DNA from: CAYHCE01 sp964355015
GTDB lineage: Bacteria; Cyanobacteriota; Cyanobacteriia; PCC-6307; Cyanobiaceae
Reading direction: 5' to 3'
Length of the DNA: 64,000 nucleotides
NCBI GenBank assembly: GCA_964355015.1
Contig: CAYHCE010000016.1
Coordinates: 1 to 64,000 of the forward strand
A program made the translations under genes and the position numbers. A model generated the notes under the pieces. That model did not search any database, was not told the origin of the DNA, and saw nothing but the letters and a program-made list of their open reading frames with translations. Each line of letters opens with the position of its first letter. Positions within the stretch are counted from its first letter, which is position 1. Shown piece by piece: positions 35,441 to 44,329 of the stretch.

Positions 35441-36604
35441 ATGGGAAGATGTAGCTGGCGGATGCCAGTCTGCTTTCTACTCGCCTGGTTGCTGGTGACG
35501 ATCCCCGGCATTCCATCAGCGGCGGTATCGCAATCGGTGCGACCGGAGATCCGCGGCGTATGGATGACCGGCAACGATATGCCTACGCTGCGCGATCGCG
35601 AAAAAATGCATGCAGCTGTGGCCCAGCTGAGTCAGCTGAATTTCAATACGATCTATCCGGTGGTCTGGAATGGAGGGTACGCCTACTATCCGAGCAGCGT
35701 CACGCAACGCCTCAAGATTCAGTCGTTCACCTACAAAGGTTTGGACGGACAGGACATTCTTGCAGATCTGATCGCGCAGGCCCATGCGAAAGGCCTGCTG
35801 GTGATCCCCTGGTTCGAGTTCGGGTTCATGGCGCCGCCCAGCTCGGAACTGGCCACCCAGAACCCCAGCTGGCTGACCCGGAAACGTGACGGCGGCCAGA
35901 CTTCGATCACGGCGGCGGGGGAAGTGGTTTGGCTCAACCCGTTCCGGCCGGAGGTGCAGGCCTTCATCACCGAGCTGGTGCTGGAGATCATGACGCAATA
36001 CGACGCCGATGGGATTCAGTTCGATGATCACATGATCCTGCCGAGCGAGTTCGGCTACGACAGCTACACCACAGCCCTCTACACCAAGGAAACGAAGAAG
36101 GCCCCGCCGGACAATCCACAGGACCCGGCCTGGCTGAAGTGGCGCGCCGACAGGATCACCGACTTCATGGCTCGCCTGCGTCAGGCGGTGAGCACCCGGA
36201 AACCCAAGGCGATTTTCTCTGTATCTCCCAACTACTATGACTTTGCCTACAAGCTCCAGCTGCAGGACTGGCTCACCTGGGTGCGGCGCGGTATCGCCGA
36301 CGAAATCATCGTTCAGGTGTATCGACCGAATCTCGAGAGTTTCCTGCCCCAGCTGAGCCGCCCCGAGATCGAGGAAACCCGCAAGAAGATTCCCACGGCG
36401 ATCGGGATCATGAGCGGCCAGCGCACCATCCCGGTTCCCATGGCACTGATTCAGGCCCAGGTGCAGGCTGCCCGCCAGCTCGGTCTGGGCGTGTCGTTCT
36501 TCTACTTCGAATCGCTCTGGAACCAGGCCGCCGAGCCTGCCGAGAGCCGCAAGGCCGGCTTTCAGGCTCTCTTTCCTGCTGCCGCACGGCGATCGTCGCC
36601 ATGA
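35441..36604 (+). CDS. Secreted GHL10/DUF187-type glycoside hydrolase-like protein
   Basis: A 387-residue exported protein with a signal peptide (PVCFLLAWLLVTIPGIPSAA) and a (beta/alpha)8 glycosyl-hydrolase-like domain of the DUF187 (YngK/GHL10) family: EIRGVWMTGNDMPTL, FNTIYPVVWNGGYAYYPS, LLVIPWFEFGFMA, WLNPFRPEVQAFITELV and YDADGIQFDDHMILP, where the Asp pair lines the active site. It probably acts on cell-wall or extracellular polysaccharide; the substrate is not known. Homologues are common in cyanobacteria. Confidence 0.9.
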   Translation: MGRCSWRMPVCFLLAWLLVTIPGIPSAAVSQSVRPEIRGVWMTGNDMPTLRDREKMHAAVAQLSQLNFNTIYPVVWNGGYAYYPSSVTQRLKIQSFTYKGLDGQDILADLIAQAHAKGLLVIPWFEFGFMAPPSSELATQNPSWLTRKRDGGQTSITAAGEVVWLNPFRPEVQAFITELVLEIMTQYDADGIQFDDHMILPSEFGYDSYTTALYTKETKKAPPDNPQDPAWLKWRADRITDFMARLRQAVSTRKPKAIFSVSPNYYDFAYKLQLQDWLTWVRRGIADEIIVQVYRPNLESFLPQLSRPEIEETRKKIPTAIGIMSGQRTIPVPMALIQAQVQAARQLGLGVSFFYFESLWNQAAEPAESRKAGFQALFPAAARRSSP

Positions 36605-36631
36605 GCTCCAACGCTCGGCAGCCTGCCTGGG

Positions 36632-37168
36632 TCAACGCCTGACCCGCTGCAGGAGTTCGGTGAGAAAGCTCTGCAGCGTGAAGTCCGCCCCCTTCAGATA
36701 GCGGATGTCGGCGATCCGCCAGCCGGCGCCGCTGCGCTCCAGAGAGAAGGCCAGCGGCACCTCCTCACGCACGGCCGACCGGGTGGACCTGCCGACCACA
36801 ACCGCCACGCGGGCGCTCAGGCCCGTGCCGCCCTGCCGCCGGCATCCCACGACGCGGTGGCCGAAGGTGCCCACCTGGGTGCCGCTGAAGGGATCGAAGT
36901 CGACAAAGGCACCATCGTCAGGCGTGAGAGCGAAAGCGCGCCGCAGATCGGCGTACAACCGGGGCGTGAAACGCGCCTGTTGGCTGGCGAAGCTGACGGC
37001 TCGTTCAGCCTGCTGGGAAGCCACATGCCAGCGGTAGAAGGTATCCAGCAGGGCCCTGGCCTCAGGCGGACAGGGGCCCAGGGGCGACTCGGGAACTGCC
37101 GCGTGACCGGCAGGACTCAACAGCAGCAGGGAGGCCAGCAGGGCCGGCAGCGGGCGGAAACGAGACAT
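36632..37168 (-). CDS. Exported protein of unknown function
   Basis: A 178-residue protein with a signal peptide (PLPALLASLLLLSPAGHA). The mature part reads ARALLDTFYRWHVASQQAE, then RFTPRLYADLRRAF and VAVVVGRSTRSAVREEVPLAFSLE, followed by GWRIADIRYL. This resembles DUF3828-like NTF2-fold periplasmic proteins, but I cannot confirm it. A longer frame upstream overlaps the fusion-protein gene and is rejected. Confidence 0.7.
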   Translation of the reverse strand: MSRFRPLPALLASLLLLSPAGHAAVPESPLGPCPPEARALLDTFYRWHVASQQAERAVSFASQQARFTPRLYADLRRAFALTPDDGAFVDFDPFSGTQVGTFGHRVVGCRRQGGTGLSARVAVVVGRSTRSAVREEVPLAFSLERSGAGWRIADIRYLKGADFTLQSFLTELLQRVRR

Positions 37169-37296
37169 GGTGCAAGCGTCCGGTTGCCAAGGTGAGCTCC
37201 CTGAGAAGGCCTGAGCATCGCCTGATGCAGGCCCGCTGGCAAGGGTGACGCCACCGGGCCGATACCCACTGAATGCCGATGGGGCTACAAGCCGGC

Positions 37297-37905
37297 TCAG
37301 CGCAGCAGCGCCAGTTCGCCCCGGCCATGCAGCTCGGCCAGGGCGTCGTAGCCGCCGATGCACTGCCCATCAATGAACACCTGGGGCAGTGTGCTCCGGC
37401 CACTGCGCTGCTGGAGGTCCCGGCGCTCGCTGTCGCCATCGACTTGCCGCACCCGATGGGGAATGCCGAGGGTGCGCAGCATCCGCAGGGCCCGTGCCGA
37501 ATACGGGCAGCCGCTCAGCACGGCGATCTCCACCCGTGGACGGCCAGACACGGCAACCGCTGCCACCTGCTGGCCGGGGCTGGTGAGCCATCCCACCAGC
37601 AGATCGGCGCCTTTGAGCACGAGTGTGCCGGGCTCGAGGTGACCGCCCCACACCTGGCAGTCGCCATCCGAGAGGCTCAGGTGCAGATGCACCCCCTGGG
37701 GCGACAGCGTTCCATTGAGGGTGATGATCTCCAGATCGCCCTGGAGCAGTGTGGGTTCGGCGCGCCCCGGACACTGGAAGGCGGCCTGGGAGAGGTTGCC
37801 CACCACGCCGAGCACGAACCCCGAGGCGTTCTGCTCGATCGCCAGCTGCTCGAGGCTGCGGCGCAGATCACTGCCCGGGCCGAGCTTCAGCGGCAGGGGG
37901 TGCAT
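37297..37905 (-). CDS. DUF296 (PCC domain)-glutaredoxin fusion protein
   Basis: A 202-residue two-domain protein. Residues 1-115 match the DUF296/PPC fold (GSDLRRSLEQLAIEQNASG, FVLGVVGNLSQAAFQCPG, EIITLNGTLSPQGVHLHLSL, WGGHLEPGTLV). Residues 125-202 are a glutaredoxin with the CPYS active site (VLSGCPYSARALRMLRTLG), STLPQVFIDGQCIGGYDALAELHGRGEL and the GSH-binding TLPQVF loop. CPYS (dithiol-like position with Ser) suggests a monothiol reaction. A redox-sensing or redox-delivery role for the DUF296 part is inference. Confidence 0.88.
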   Translation of the reverse strand: MHPLPLKLGPGSDLRRSLEQLAIEQNASGFVLGVVGNLSQAAFQCPGRAEPTLLQGDLEIITLNGTLSPQGVHLHLSLSDGDCQVWGGHLEPGTLVLKGADLLVGWLTSPGQQVAAVAVSGRPRVEIAVLSGCPYSARALRMLRTLGIPHRVRQVDGDSERRDLQQRSGRSTLPQVFIDGQCIGGYDALAELHGRGELALLR

Positions 37906-38276
37906 GGCAGGGGAGGCTTGGGCCGCTGGTCAAGGTAAGCCCGAACCGGGGTGAAACGGCTGTCCCAGCGAAAGCGTGGCCAGGCCTGAAGCAAAGTACA
38001 GCCGATGCTTCCCATGGAAACGCTAGGGATCTGGATACAAAAGCAAGCAGCAGCACGAGAAGATGGCGAGATGGATCCCGTTTGTGCGCAAGTCGTTTCC
38101 CATCGAGAAACCAACCTCGAACGCCTCATCCGGAAGGGAGAATCCTGCTCTGAACAGTATCGGCAAGGCTGAACAGTGGCTGCAACGCCTGCAGCATGAA
38201 GAGAAGGAGCGGATCCATCCGCTTTCTGCCGGCGTTGCTGCTGCGTTCTAGGGTTGTTGTCTGTCGATCCGCAGCC
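37906..38276. other. Divergent intergenic stretch
   Basis: A 371-base interval between the divergent starts of the DUF296-glutaredoxin gene and a secreted-protein gene. Its ORFs are short and of mixed composition. It probably holds promoters for both neighbours; I see no clear operator, terminator or RNA gene. Confidence 0.4.
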
Positions 38277-38744
38277 ATGAAGGTCCTCACCATCCCCTTG
38301 CTGGCGGCCTCGCTGACCATCGCGATGGGTTCAGCTGCTGAGGCGCAGCAACGCTGCACCTTCCTGCAGCCGGTCGGCGGCAACGGCAGCACGCCGATCG
38401 TCTCCAAGCAGGTCGGCAGGGCCAAGCTGATCGGCAAGGAGAACTGGAACACCGACTTCATCGTCAATCAGCCCTACAGCAGCTTCAAGTTCTTCTTCAC
38501 GGCCAATTCCTCCGACGCCGGCGCCAAGTATCCGGTGAGTGGCTTCATGAAGTTCAGTGATGGCAGCAGTCTGCAGGTGATCAACGAAGTCATGAATCCC
38601 CCGATCGGCACCGGCCGCATGTTCGGCCCCTTCCCTGCCATCGCGGGCAAGCAGGCCAGCCAGATGAATTTCAAGGTGGGAGCCAGCAGCGACCCCGGAG
38701 CCCTCGGCTTCAGCTACCGGATCTCGGTGCAGGGCTGCCAGTAG
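38277..38744 (+). CDS. Secreted protein of unknown function
   Basis: A 155-residue protein with a signal peptide (LTIPLLAASLTIAMGSAAEA). The mature part has two Cys, one near the N-terminus (QQRCTFLQP) and one at the end (QGCQ), which could form a disulfide. The core (GRAKLIGKENWNTDFIV, FKFFFTANSSDAGAKYPVSGFMKFSDG) looks all-beta. An in-frame ATG at 38196 would add 27 basic residues and is less likely. Confidence 0.7.
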   Translation: MKVLTIPLLAASLTIAMGSAAEAQQRCTFLQPVGGNGSTPIVSKQVGRAKLIGKENWNTDFIVNQPYSSFKFFFTANSSDAGAKYPVSGFMKFSDGSSLQVINEVMNPPIGTGRMFGPFPAIAGKQASQMNFKVGASSDPGALGFSYRISVQGCQ

Positions 38745-38921
38745 GGCCCGATCCGATGCTGCTCGCTCTGCTGCTGGCCCTCACCCCGCCCCGGGCGGAG
38801 CTGGTGATCCAGCGGGGGCCGGTGCAGGCCGTGCTGGAAAGCCGCCGCAAGGCACTGCCGGAGGGGATGGCCGAACTCCAGCCCGTGGCCACCGTGTCGG
38901 TAACCGGTCGGCGTCGCCGAT

Positions 38922-39269
38922 CTAGGCGAACACCGCCACGGCCGTGTTGGCGATCGAGAGCAGCCCCACCCGCAGCCAGCCCGCCTTCCACTCCGTGCGC
39001 TGGCGTCCCTGGAAGGCGAACAGGGCGATCAGCAGCGCCAGCGCCAGCTTGACGACCACCTTGACGTGGTTGACGGGTTCCTGCAGCGACGGCACCGCCT
39101 CGTAGAGCCCCACCAGGGCCAGGCCGCTCAGCAGCGTCAGCAGGGCCCCGTGCCACTGGCCGGGGGTGACGCGCTTGATGGGAGCGGCGAGCTGGGTGGT
39201 GAACGCCCCCACCAGCACCGCCATGCCCAGCAGGTGGAGGAAGACGAGCAGGTGCGCCAGCTGGGTCAT
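38922..39269 (-). CDS. Small four-helix membrane protein
   Basis: A 115-residue protein with about four hydrophobic helices (LLVFLHLLGMAVLVGAFTTQ, GALLTLLSGLALVGLYEAV, VVVKLALALLIALFAFQGR, GLLSIANTAVAVFA). The function is unknown; His residues in the first and third helices would permit heme or metal binding, but this is speculation. Its 5' end faces brxA and bounds the defence island. A 55-codon signal-like frame at 38756-38920 (LLALLLALTPPRAELVI) next to it may be the relic of another gene. Confidence 0.7.
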   Translation of the reverse strand: MTQLAHLLVFLHLLGMAVLVGAFTTQLAAPIKRVTPGQWHGALLTLLSGLALVGLYEAVPSLQEPVNHVKVVVKLALALLIALFAFQGRQRTEWKAGWLRVGLLSIANTAVAVFA

Positions 39270-39317
39270 GGGTGGGGGGGCTGGTGTAGGGGGTTTCATT
39301 CTGCGGCGTCGTCGGTG

Positions 39318-39389
39318 GCACGAATCCGGTGCTTCGCACGAAAAACCCACCATCTTCCCTTGAGTGCCCATAGGTTGCGTGGGCACGAA
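39318..39389. promoter_or_regulatory. Repeated GCACGAA sites upstream of brxA
   Basis: The 226-base divergent gap before brxA contains three same-orientation copies of GCACGAA (39318-39324, 39336-39342, 39383-39389). The first and third lie in GGTGGCACGAA and GTGGGCACGAA. The third lies at the end of an inverted repeat GTGCCCA...TGGGCAC (39364-39386). They are candidate operator half-sites for the BREX promoter, possibly for the island's WYL protein (inference). Confidence 0.3.
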
Positions 39390-39495
39390 ACGGCAGGGGG
39401 GGCTTGGCTGGTTGGATGGGGTGGCTGAACCGGCGATGCCAGGATCGAGACACAAGAGCTGGGTGGGGGCGTTGGCGGAGGCTGCAGCCGGAGCC

Positions 39496-40176
39496 ATGCG
39501 GTACTGCCTGAGCTTCACCGCCGCCAGCCTGAGGCCCGAGCTCGCAGCCGTGATCGCTCAGGTCCACCTGGAGCAGGGAGACTGGCGCAAGACCAGGGCG
39601 GCCGTGCTGGAGCGCAATGCCCTCCAGGCGCGTTCCGCCAGCACCGCCAGGCGCCTGGAGTCGGAACTGCGCCAGCGGCTGCAGACCCTCACCTCAGCCC
39701 AGTTGGAGCTGCTGGCGAGGGGAACGAGCGACGACCGCACCGCCATGACCTGGCTGGCGGCGCTCAAGCGGATCCAGCTGGCCTTTGACGTGGTTAAGGA
39801 GGTGTTGGCCGAGAAGCTGGCCGGGCTGAATCCGGTGCTGCGCCGCTCCGACATGGTGGCGTTCCATGAGGAGCAGGAACGCCACCACCCGGAGCTGGCC
39901 CTAGTGGCCCCGTCCTCGCAGCAGAAGATCCGCTCCACACTCCTGCACATGCTCCGCGAGGCCGGTCTGCTCGCCGGCAAGGCAGGGAAGGGTGGGGCAC
40001 TCGGCATGGTGCAGCGTCCTTCGCTCTCGCCGCAGGCCCAGCAGCTTGTGCTGGACGACGATCCCGCACTGTTGAGCGGCTTTCTGCTCAGCCCAGCGCG
40101 GCTGAGGACCGCCAAGCCAGCCGCAGCGAAGAAGACCAGCCGGTCGACGCCCAGCCGGCCCAGGAAGACGGCATGA
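39496..40176 (+). CDS. brxA: BREX protein BrxA (DUF1819)
   Basis: The first gene of the type 1 BREX system. The 226-residue helical protein fits DUF1819: YCLSFTAASLRPELAAVIAQVHLEQGDWRKTRAAVLERN, RRLESELRQRLQTLT, RTAMTWLAALKRI and FLLSPARLR. BrxA is a small DNA-binding protein of unclear role needed by some BREX systems. ATG 39496 gives the normal N-terminus and has GGAG 5 bases upstream; the longer open frame starts in the promoter. It overlaps brxB by 4 bases (ATGA). Confidence 0.92.
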   Translation: MRYCLSFTAASLRPELAAVIAQVHLEQGDWRKTRAAVLERNALQARSASTARRLESELRQRLQTLTSAQLELLARGTSDDRTAMTWLAALKRIQLAFDVVKEVLAEKLAGLNPVLRRSDMVAFHEEQERHHPELALVAPSSQQKIRSTLLHMLREAGLLAGKAGKGGALGMVQRPSLSPQAQQLVLDDDPALLSGFLLSPARLRTAKPAAAKKTSRSTPSRPRKTA

Positions 40177-40784
40177 GCAGCAGCGTTGCCGGCCTCGACA
40201 AGCGCCTGCAGGAGATCCTGACGCGGCCCGACTTTCTGGAGATGCGTGGCGTGGCCAAGGAGGTGCCGATCTTCATCCAGACCTACAGCCCCACCGATGA
40301 CGAGCAGCTGCGGCTGGTGGTGCGCGGGGTGGAGCAGCACCTGCGCAAGCAGGGCCTGCGGGTGAAGCACGTGGATCTGTTTGAGCTGGTGTTGCGGCTG
40401 CTGGAGGCCAAGGGCTACCTCGATGTGGTGCTGCAGGAGGAGGCGAGCTGGAGCAAGAGCGACCTGTTCGACACCCTGCAGAACGTGGCGGAACCCACCT
40501 CCGCACTGGTGCCGAAGTTGATGGAGGAACTGGGCGATGCGCAGATCAGCCTGATCACCGGTTCGGGCCGCGTCTATCCGTTTCTGCGCACCCACACGAT
40601 CCTGGAGGCGCTGCAGCCGGCGATGGTGCGCCACCCGGTGGTGATCTTCTTTCCCGGTGAGTATTCGCAGGATGCCGACGGCGGCTCCTACCTGCGGCTG
40701 TTCGGCACCAGCGCCGCCAGCAAGATCGAAAACCCGCATTACCGCGCCACCAACCTCGACTACTTCCACATCAAGAGCTCATGA
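40173..40784 (+). CDS. brxB: BREX protein BrxB (DUF1788)
   Basis: A 203-residue protein fitting DUF1788: LDKRLQEILTRPDFLEMRGVAKEVPIFI, LVVRGVEQHLRKQGLRVKHVDLFELVL, SALVPKLMEELGDAQISLITGSGRVYPFLR, ILEALQPAMVRHPVVIFFPGEY. BrxB is a core component of BREX complexes; its biochemical activity is not known. It overlaps brxA and brxC by 4 bases each, so the three genes are translationally coupled. Confidence 0.95.
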   Translation: MSSSVAGLDKRLQEILTRPDFLEMRGVAKEVPIFIQTYSPTDDEQLRLVVRGVEQHLRKQGLRVKHVDLFELVLRLLEAKGYLDVVLQEEASWSKSDLFDTLQNVAEPTSALVPKLMEELGDAQISLITGSGRVYPFLRTHTILEALQPAMVRHPVVIFFPGEYSQDADGGSYLRLFGTSAASKIENPHYRATNLDYFHIKSS

Positions 40785-43700
40785 CTGCCTCCACCATCCA
40801 AGGGCTCTTCGCCAAGCCGGTTGATCGCCCGATCGACGGGGTGATCAAGGCCGATGACGAGCGCCATCTCCAGATCGAGCTGGAGGAGTACGTGGTGACC
40901 CGGGAGGTGAGCAAGGGTCTGGGAGCCTTCACCGACGCCTACCTGCACAACCCCACCGCCAATGGCGTCTGGATCTCGGGGTTCTTCGGATCGGGCAAGT
41001 CGCACCTGCTGAAGATGCTCTCGCTGATACTCGATGCTGAGAGACGGATCGGCACGGACCAGGAGGGCGAGCAGGGCAGCCGGCCGGTGGAGATCCTGCT
41101 GCCGAAGGTGGAAGACGAGATCATCCGCGCTGACCTCAAGAAGGCGGCGGCGATCCCGGCCCGCAGCCTGCTGTTCAACATCGACCAGAAGTTCGACGGC
41201 ATCGGTGGCACCCACGAGGCACCGATCCTTGAGGTGTTCATGAAGGTGCTCAACGAGCTGCAGGGGTACTACGGCAACCAGGGCTATGTGGCCCAGTTCG
41301 AGCACGACCTCGACAAGCGCGACCAGTTCGAGGTGTTCAAGCAGACCTATCAGCGGATCAATGGCCGCAGCTGGACCAACGACCGCGACGCCGTGGCCAC
41401 GGTGACCAAACGCAGCTTCGCCAAGGCCTATGCCGAGCAGTTCGGCGGAAGTGAAGACGACGCCATCAAAGTAGTCAACGATGCCAAGGACAGCTACCGC
41501 CTTTCGATCGAAGGCTTCGCCGCCCGCGTCAGGCAGTACCTCGATAGCCAGCCGCCGGGGTTCCGGCTCAACTTCTTTGTGGATGAGGCCGGCCAGTTCA
41601 TCGGCCAGGAACGCAGCCGCCTGCTGAACCTGCAGACCGTGGTGGAGAGCCTGGCCACCGCCACCGATGGCCGGGCCGCGGTGTTCATCACCTCCCAGGC
41701 CGACCTGGAGGGGATACTCGGCCAGGTGAAGTTCGAGCAGGCCGATGACCTGAGCAAGATCCAGGGCCGCTTCAAGACCAAGCTCACCCTGGCCAGCGCC
41801 GATGTGCAGGAGGTGATCCAACGGCGCCTGCTGGCCAAGACCCCGGAGGAGCCGGAGCAGCTGATCAACATCTACGAGCAGGAGAAGGACAACTTCACCA
41901 CCCTGTTCCGCTTTGGTGATGGCTCGATTCAGCTCAAGGGCTGGAGCGACTGCCAGAGCTTCTGCGGGCTCTACCCCTTCCACCCCTACCAGCTGAGCCT
42001 GTTTCAGCAGGCGATCCAGAGCCTGGCCACCCACAGCATTTTCGAGGGCCGCAACATGGCGGTGGGGGAGCGCTCGATGCTCTCGGTGTGCCAGGAGGTG
42101 GCCAAGGCGATCAAGGAACTGCCGGTGGGGCGGCTGGCCAGTTTCGATCAGCTCTACGACGGCATCCGCGATGTGATCCGGGCCGACAAGCAGCAGACGA
42201 TGGTGACGGCTCAGAACCAGGTGGGCCCGCTGGAGCTGCGCATCCTCAAGGCGCTGTTCCTGCTCAAGTGGGTGCCGCAGTTCAAGAGCACGGCGCGCAA
42301 CATCGCCATCCTCTTGATCCAGGAGCCCAACTTCGACATCCGCGCCCACGAGCAGGCGGTGAAGGAGGCCCTGATCAGCCTGGAGAGCCAGAGCTACCTG
42401 CAACGCAGCGGCGAGGTGTACGAGTTCCTCACCGACAAGGAAAAGGATGTGGAGCAGGAGATCAAGCGCACCGAGGTGTCGGACTCGGTGGTGATCAAGA
42501 CCCTGCATGGGGTGGTGTTTGACGACGTGCTGCGCAGCAACAAGATCCGCTTCGAGGACAACGGCAACGACTACCCGTTCGCCCAGAAGATCGACGACGG
42601 CCTGGTGAAGGGCAAGGAGAGCGATGTGGTGGTGAATCTGGTGACGCCGGAGCACCCCCACTACGGCAATGAGGCGATCCTGCACAGCCGCAACATGGGC
42701 GGCACCGAGCTGATGGCGATCCTGCCGGCCCAGGGCCGGTTGCTCGATCAGCTCCGGAGCCAGCTCAAGACCGATCTCTACATCCGCCAGAACAGCGGCA
42801 GCGAAGACGAAGCCTTGAACTCGATCCTGGCGGTGCGGGCCCGGCAGAACACCGCACGCCGGCAGGAGATCAACCTGCTGGCCTCCGACCTGCTGCGCAA
42901 GGCCACGCTGGTGCTGAACGGCCAGACCCTCTCGGTGGGTGAGGGAGAGCCCGCCACCCGGTTCAGCAAGGCCTACCAGGAGCTGATCCGCTCGGCCTTC
43001 CCCAAGCTGAAGATGATCCGCGGCGTCTTCAGCGAAACCACCGTGGCCCAGGTGGTGAAGGAGCAGGACGACCTGCTCGATGGGCTGGCGCTGCAGCTCT
43101 CAGAAGCGGAGCAGGAGGTGCTGGTGGACGTGGAGCGGCAGCAGCAGCTGGGCCAGCGCCTCAGAGCGGAAGACCTGGTGCGCAAGTTTGAGGCGCGGCC
43201 CTACGGCTGGAGCCACTGGGCCACGCTCACCTTCGTGGCACGGCTGTACCGGCTCGGGAAGCTGGAGCTGCGGGATAAGGAACTGCTGAGCAGCAACGAG
43301 GTGATCGAGGCGCTCACCAACAGCCGCCGGCTGGGTGGGGTGAGCGTGCGCAAGCAGGAGCAGTTCGATGCCAGTGCGGTGAATGCGCTCAGGCGCTTCC
43401 ACCAGGAGCTGTTCAACGCACAGAGCCTCGGCACCGATGCCCGCAGCACCTGCGAAGCCTTCCGGATGGCGATGGCGGAGGAAGCGCAGGACCTGCGCGA
43501 GCTGGCTGCTCAGACGAGCAGCTACCGGTTCCTGGCAGCGGTGAAGCCCTGGGCCGAGCAGGCCGAGGCGATGGCCAAGAAGGAGAACGGCTATCTGCTC
43601 ACCCAGCTTGAGACCTACAAGCACGGCTGGCTGGATGCCGAAGAAGACCTGCTCACGCCGCTCAAGCAGTTCCTCAACGGCAACCAGAGAACGGTGTACG

Positions 43701-44281
43701 ACCAGGTGCGGGCCTTTGAGACCCGCTATGGCGATGAGTTCGCCGATCTTCCGGCCGATCTGGTGCAACCCCTGCGGGCCCTGCTGAGCAGCAACAAGCC
43801 CTATGCGGGCGGCCTGATTCCCAAGGCCAACAACGCCATGGCCGAATTGCAGAAGCAACTGGAGCAGCGGCTGCAGCAGGCCCAGGCCGACGCCCTGCAG
43901 CAGATCAACGAACAGGAAACACGCCTCAAGGCCGACGCGGCCTTCCAGAAGCTCGATGCGGAGCAGCAGGCGCAGGTGCTTGCACCCACCGTCCAAGCCA
44001 AGGCAGATGTGCAAGGCGCCAGCAAGCCGGGCACGGCGGTGTTGCGGTTGAACCGCTACCGCACGGACGAGGTGCCCAAACAGCTTCAGCGCATGGCGGC
44101 CCTAGCGGCTCCCAAGGACGCGCCGCCGCCTGCAGCGATCACGGTGGTGGCGGCCTCGGCTCTCAAGGTGAGCTGCCCGCTCAGTCAGATCACCACCAGC
44201 GCCGAGCTGCAGCAGTGGCTTGATGCCCTGCGCGCTGCTGCCCAAGCCGAGCTGGATCAAGGGCACCGGATCAGCCTCTGA
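40781..44281 (+). CDS. brxC: BREX P-loop ATPase BrxC
   Basis: A 1166-residue ATPase, the usual size for BrxC. The Walker A is GFFGSGKSHLLKML near residue 67. NFFVDEAGQFIG (about 265) is a Walker B-like region, and the second half is long and helical with coiled-coil character (MAELQKQLEQRLQQAQADAL). BrxC is a core factor required for BREX methylation and phage exclusion, thought to assemble with BrxB, PglX and PglZ. It starts within brxB by 4 bases and ends 48 bases before pglX. Confidence 0.96.
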   Translation: MTASTIQGLFAKPVDRPIDGVIKADDERHLQIELEEYVVTREVSKGLGAFTDAYLHNPTANGVWISGFFGSGKSHLLKMLSLILDAERRIGTDQEGEQGSRPVEILLPKVEDEIIRADLKKAAAIPARSLLFNIDQKFDGIGGTHEAPILEVFMKVLNELQGYYGNQGYVAQFEHDLDKRDQFEVFKQTYQRINGRSWTNDRDAVATVTKRSFAKAYAEQFGGSEDDAIKVVNDAKDSYRLSIEGFAARVRQYLDSQPPGFRLNFFVDEAGQFIGQERSRLLNLQTVVESLATATDGRAAVFITSQADLEGILGQVKFEQADDLSKIQGRFKTKLTLASADVQEVIQRRLLAKTPEEPEQLINIYEQEKDNFTTLFRFGDGSIQLKGWSDCQSFCGLYPFHPYQLSLFQQAIQSLATHSIFEGRNMAVGERSMLSVCQEVAKAIKELPVGRLASFDQLYDGIRDVIRADKQQTMVTAQNQVGPLELRILKALFLLKWVPQFKSTARNIAILLIQEPNFDIRAHEQAVKEALISLESQSYLQRSGEVYEFLTDKEKDVEQEIKRTEVSDSVVIKTLHGVVFDDVLRSNKIRFEDNGNDYPFAQKIDDGLVKGKESDVVVNLVTPEHPHYGNEAILHSRNMGGTELMAILPAQGRLLDQLRSQLKTDLYIRQNSGSEDEALNSILAVRARQNTARRQEINLLASDLLRKATLVLNGQTLSVGEGEPATRFSKAYQELIRSAFPKLKMIRGVFSETTVAQVVKEQDDLLDGLALQLSEAEQEVLVDVERQQQLGQRLRAEDLVRKFEARPYGWSHWATLTFVARLYRLGKLELRDKELLSSNEVIEALTNSRRLGGVSVRKQEQFDASAVNALRRFHQELFNAQSLGTDARSTCEAFRMAMAEEAQDLRELAAQTSSYRFLAAVKPWAEQAEAMAKKENGYLLTQLETYKHGWLDAEEDLLTPLKQFLNGNQRTVYDQVRAFETRYGDEFADLPADLVQPLRALLSSNKPYAGGLIPKANNAMAELQKQLEQRLQQAQADALQQINEQETRLKADAAFQKLDAEQQAQVLAPTVQAKADVQGASKPGTAVLRLNRYRTDEVPKQLQRMAALAAPKDAPPPAAITVVAASALKVSCPLSQITTSAELQQWLDALRAAAQAELDQGHRISL

Positions 44282-44329
44282 TCACACCCATTCTCTTCTT
44301 TCAACCACCCACCGATCGAGTCCTGATCC

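Noticed and set aside
38756..38935. A signal-peptide-like ORF start (LLALLLALTPPRAELVIQRG) after a secreted-protein gene.
   Set aside because: It runs into the 3' end of the membrane-protein gene and loses protein character after about 50 residues. At most it is a relic.
40760..42685. A 641-codon minus-strand frame inside brxC.
   Set aside because: It is antisense to a certain BREX core gene, with His/Leu/Gln-rich shadow composition.
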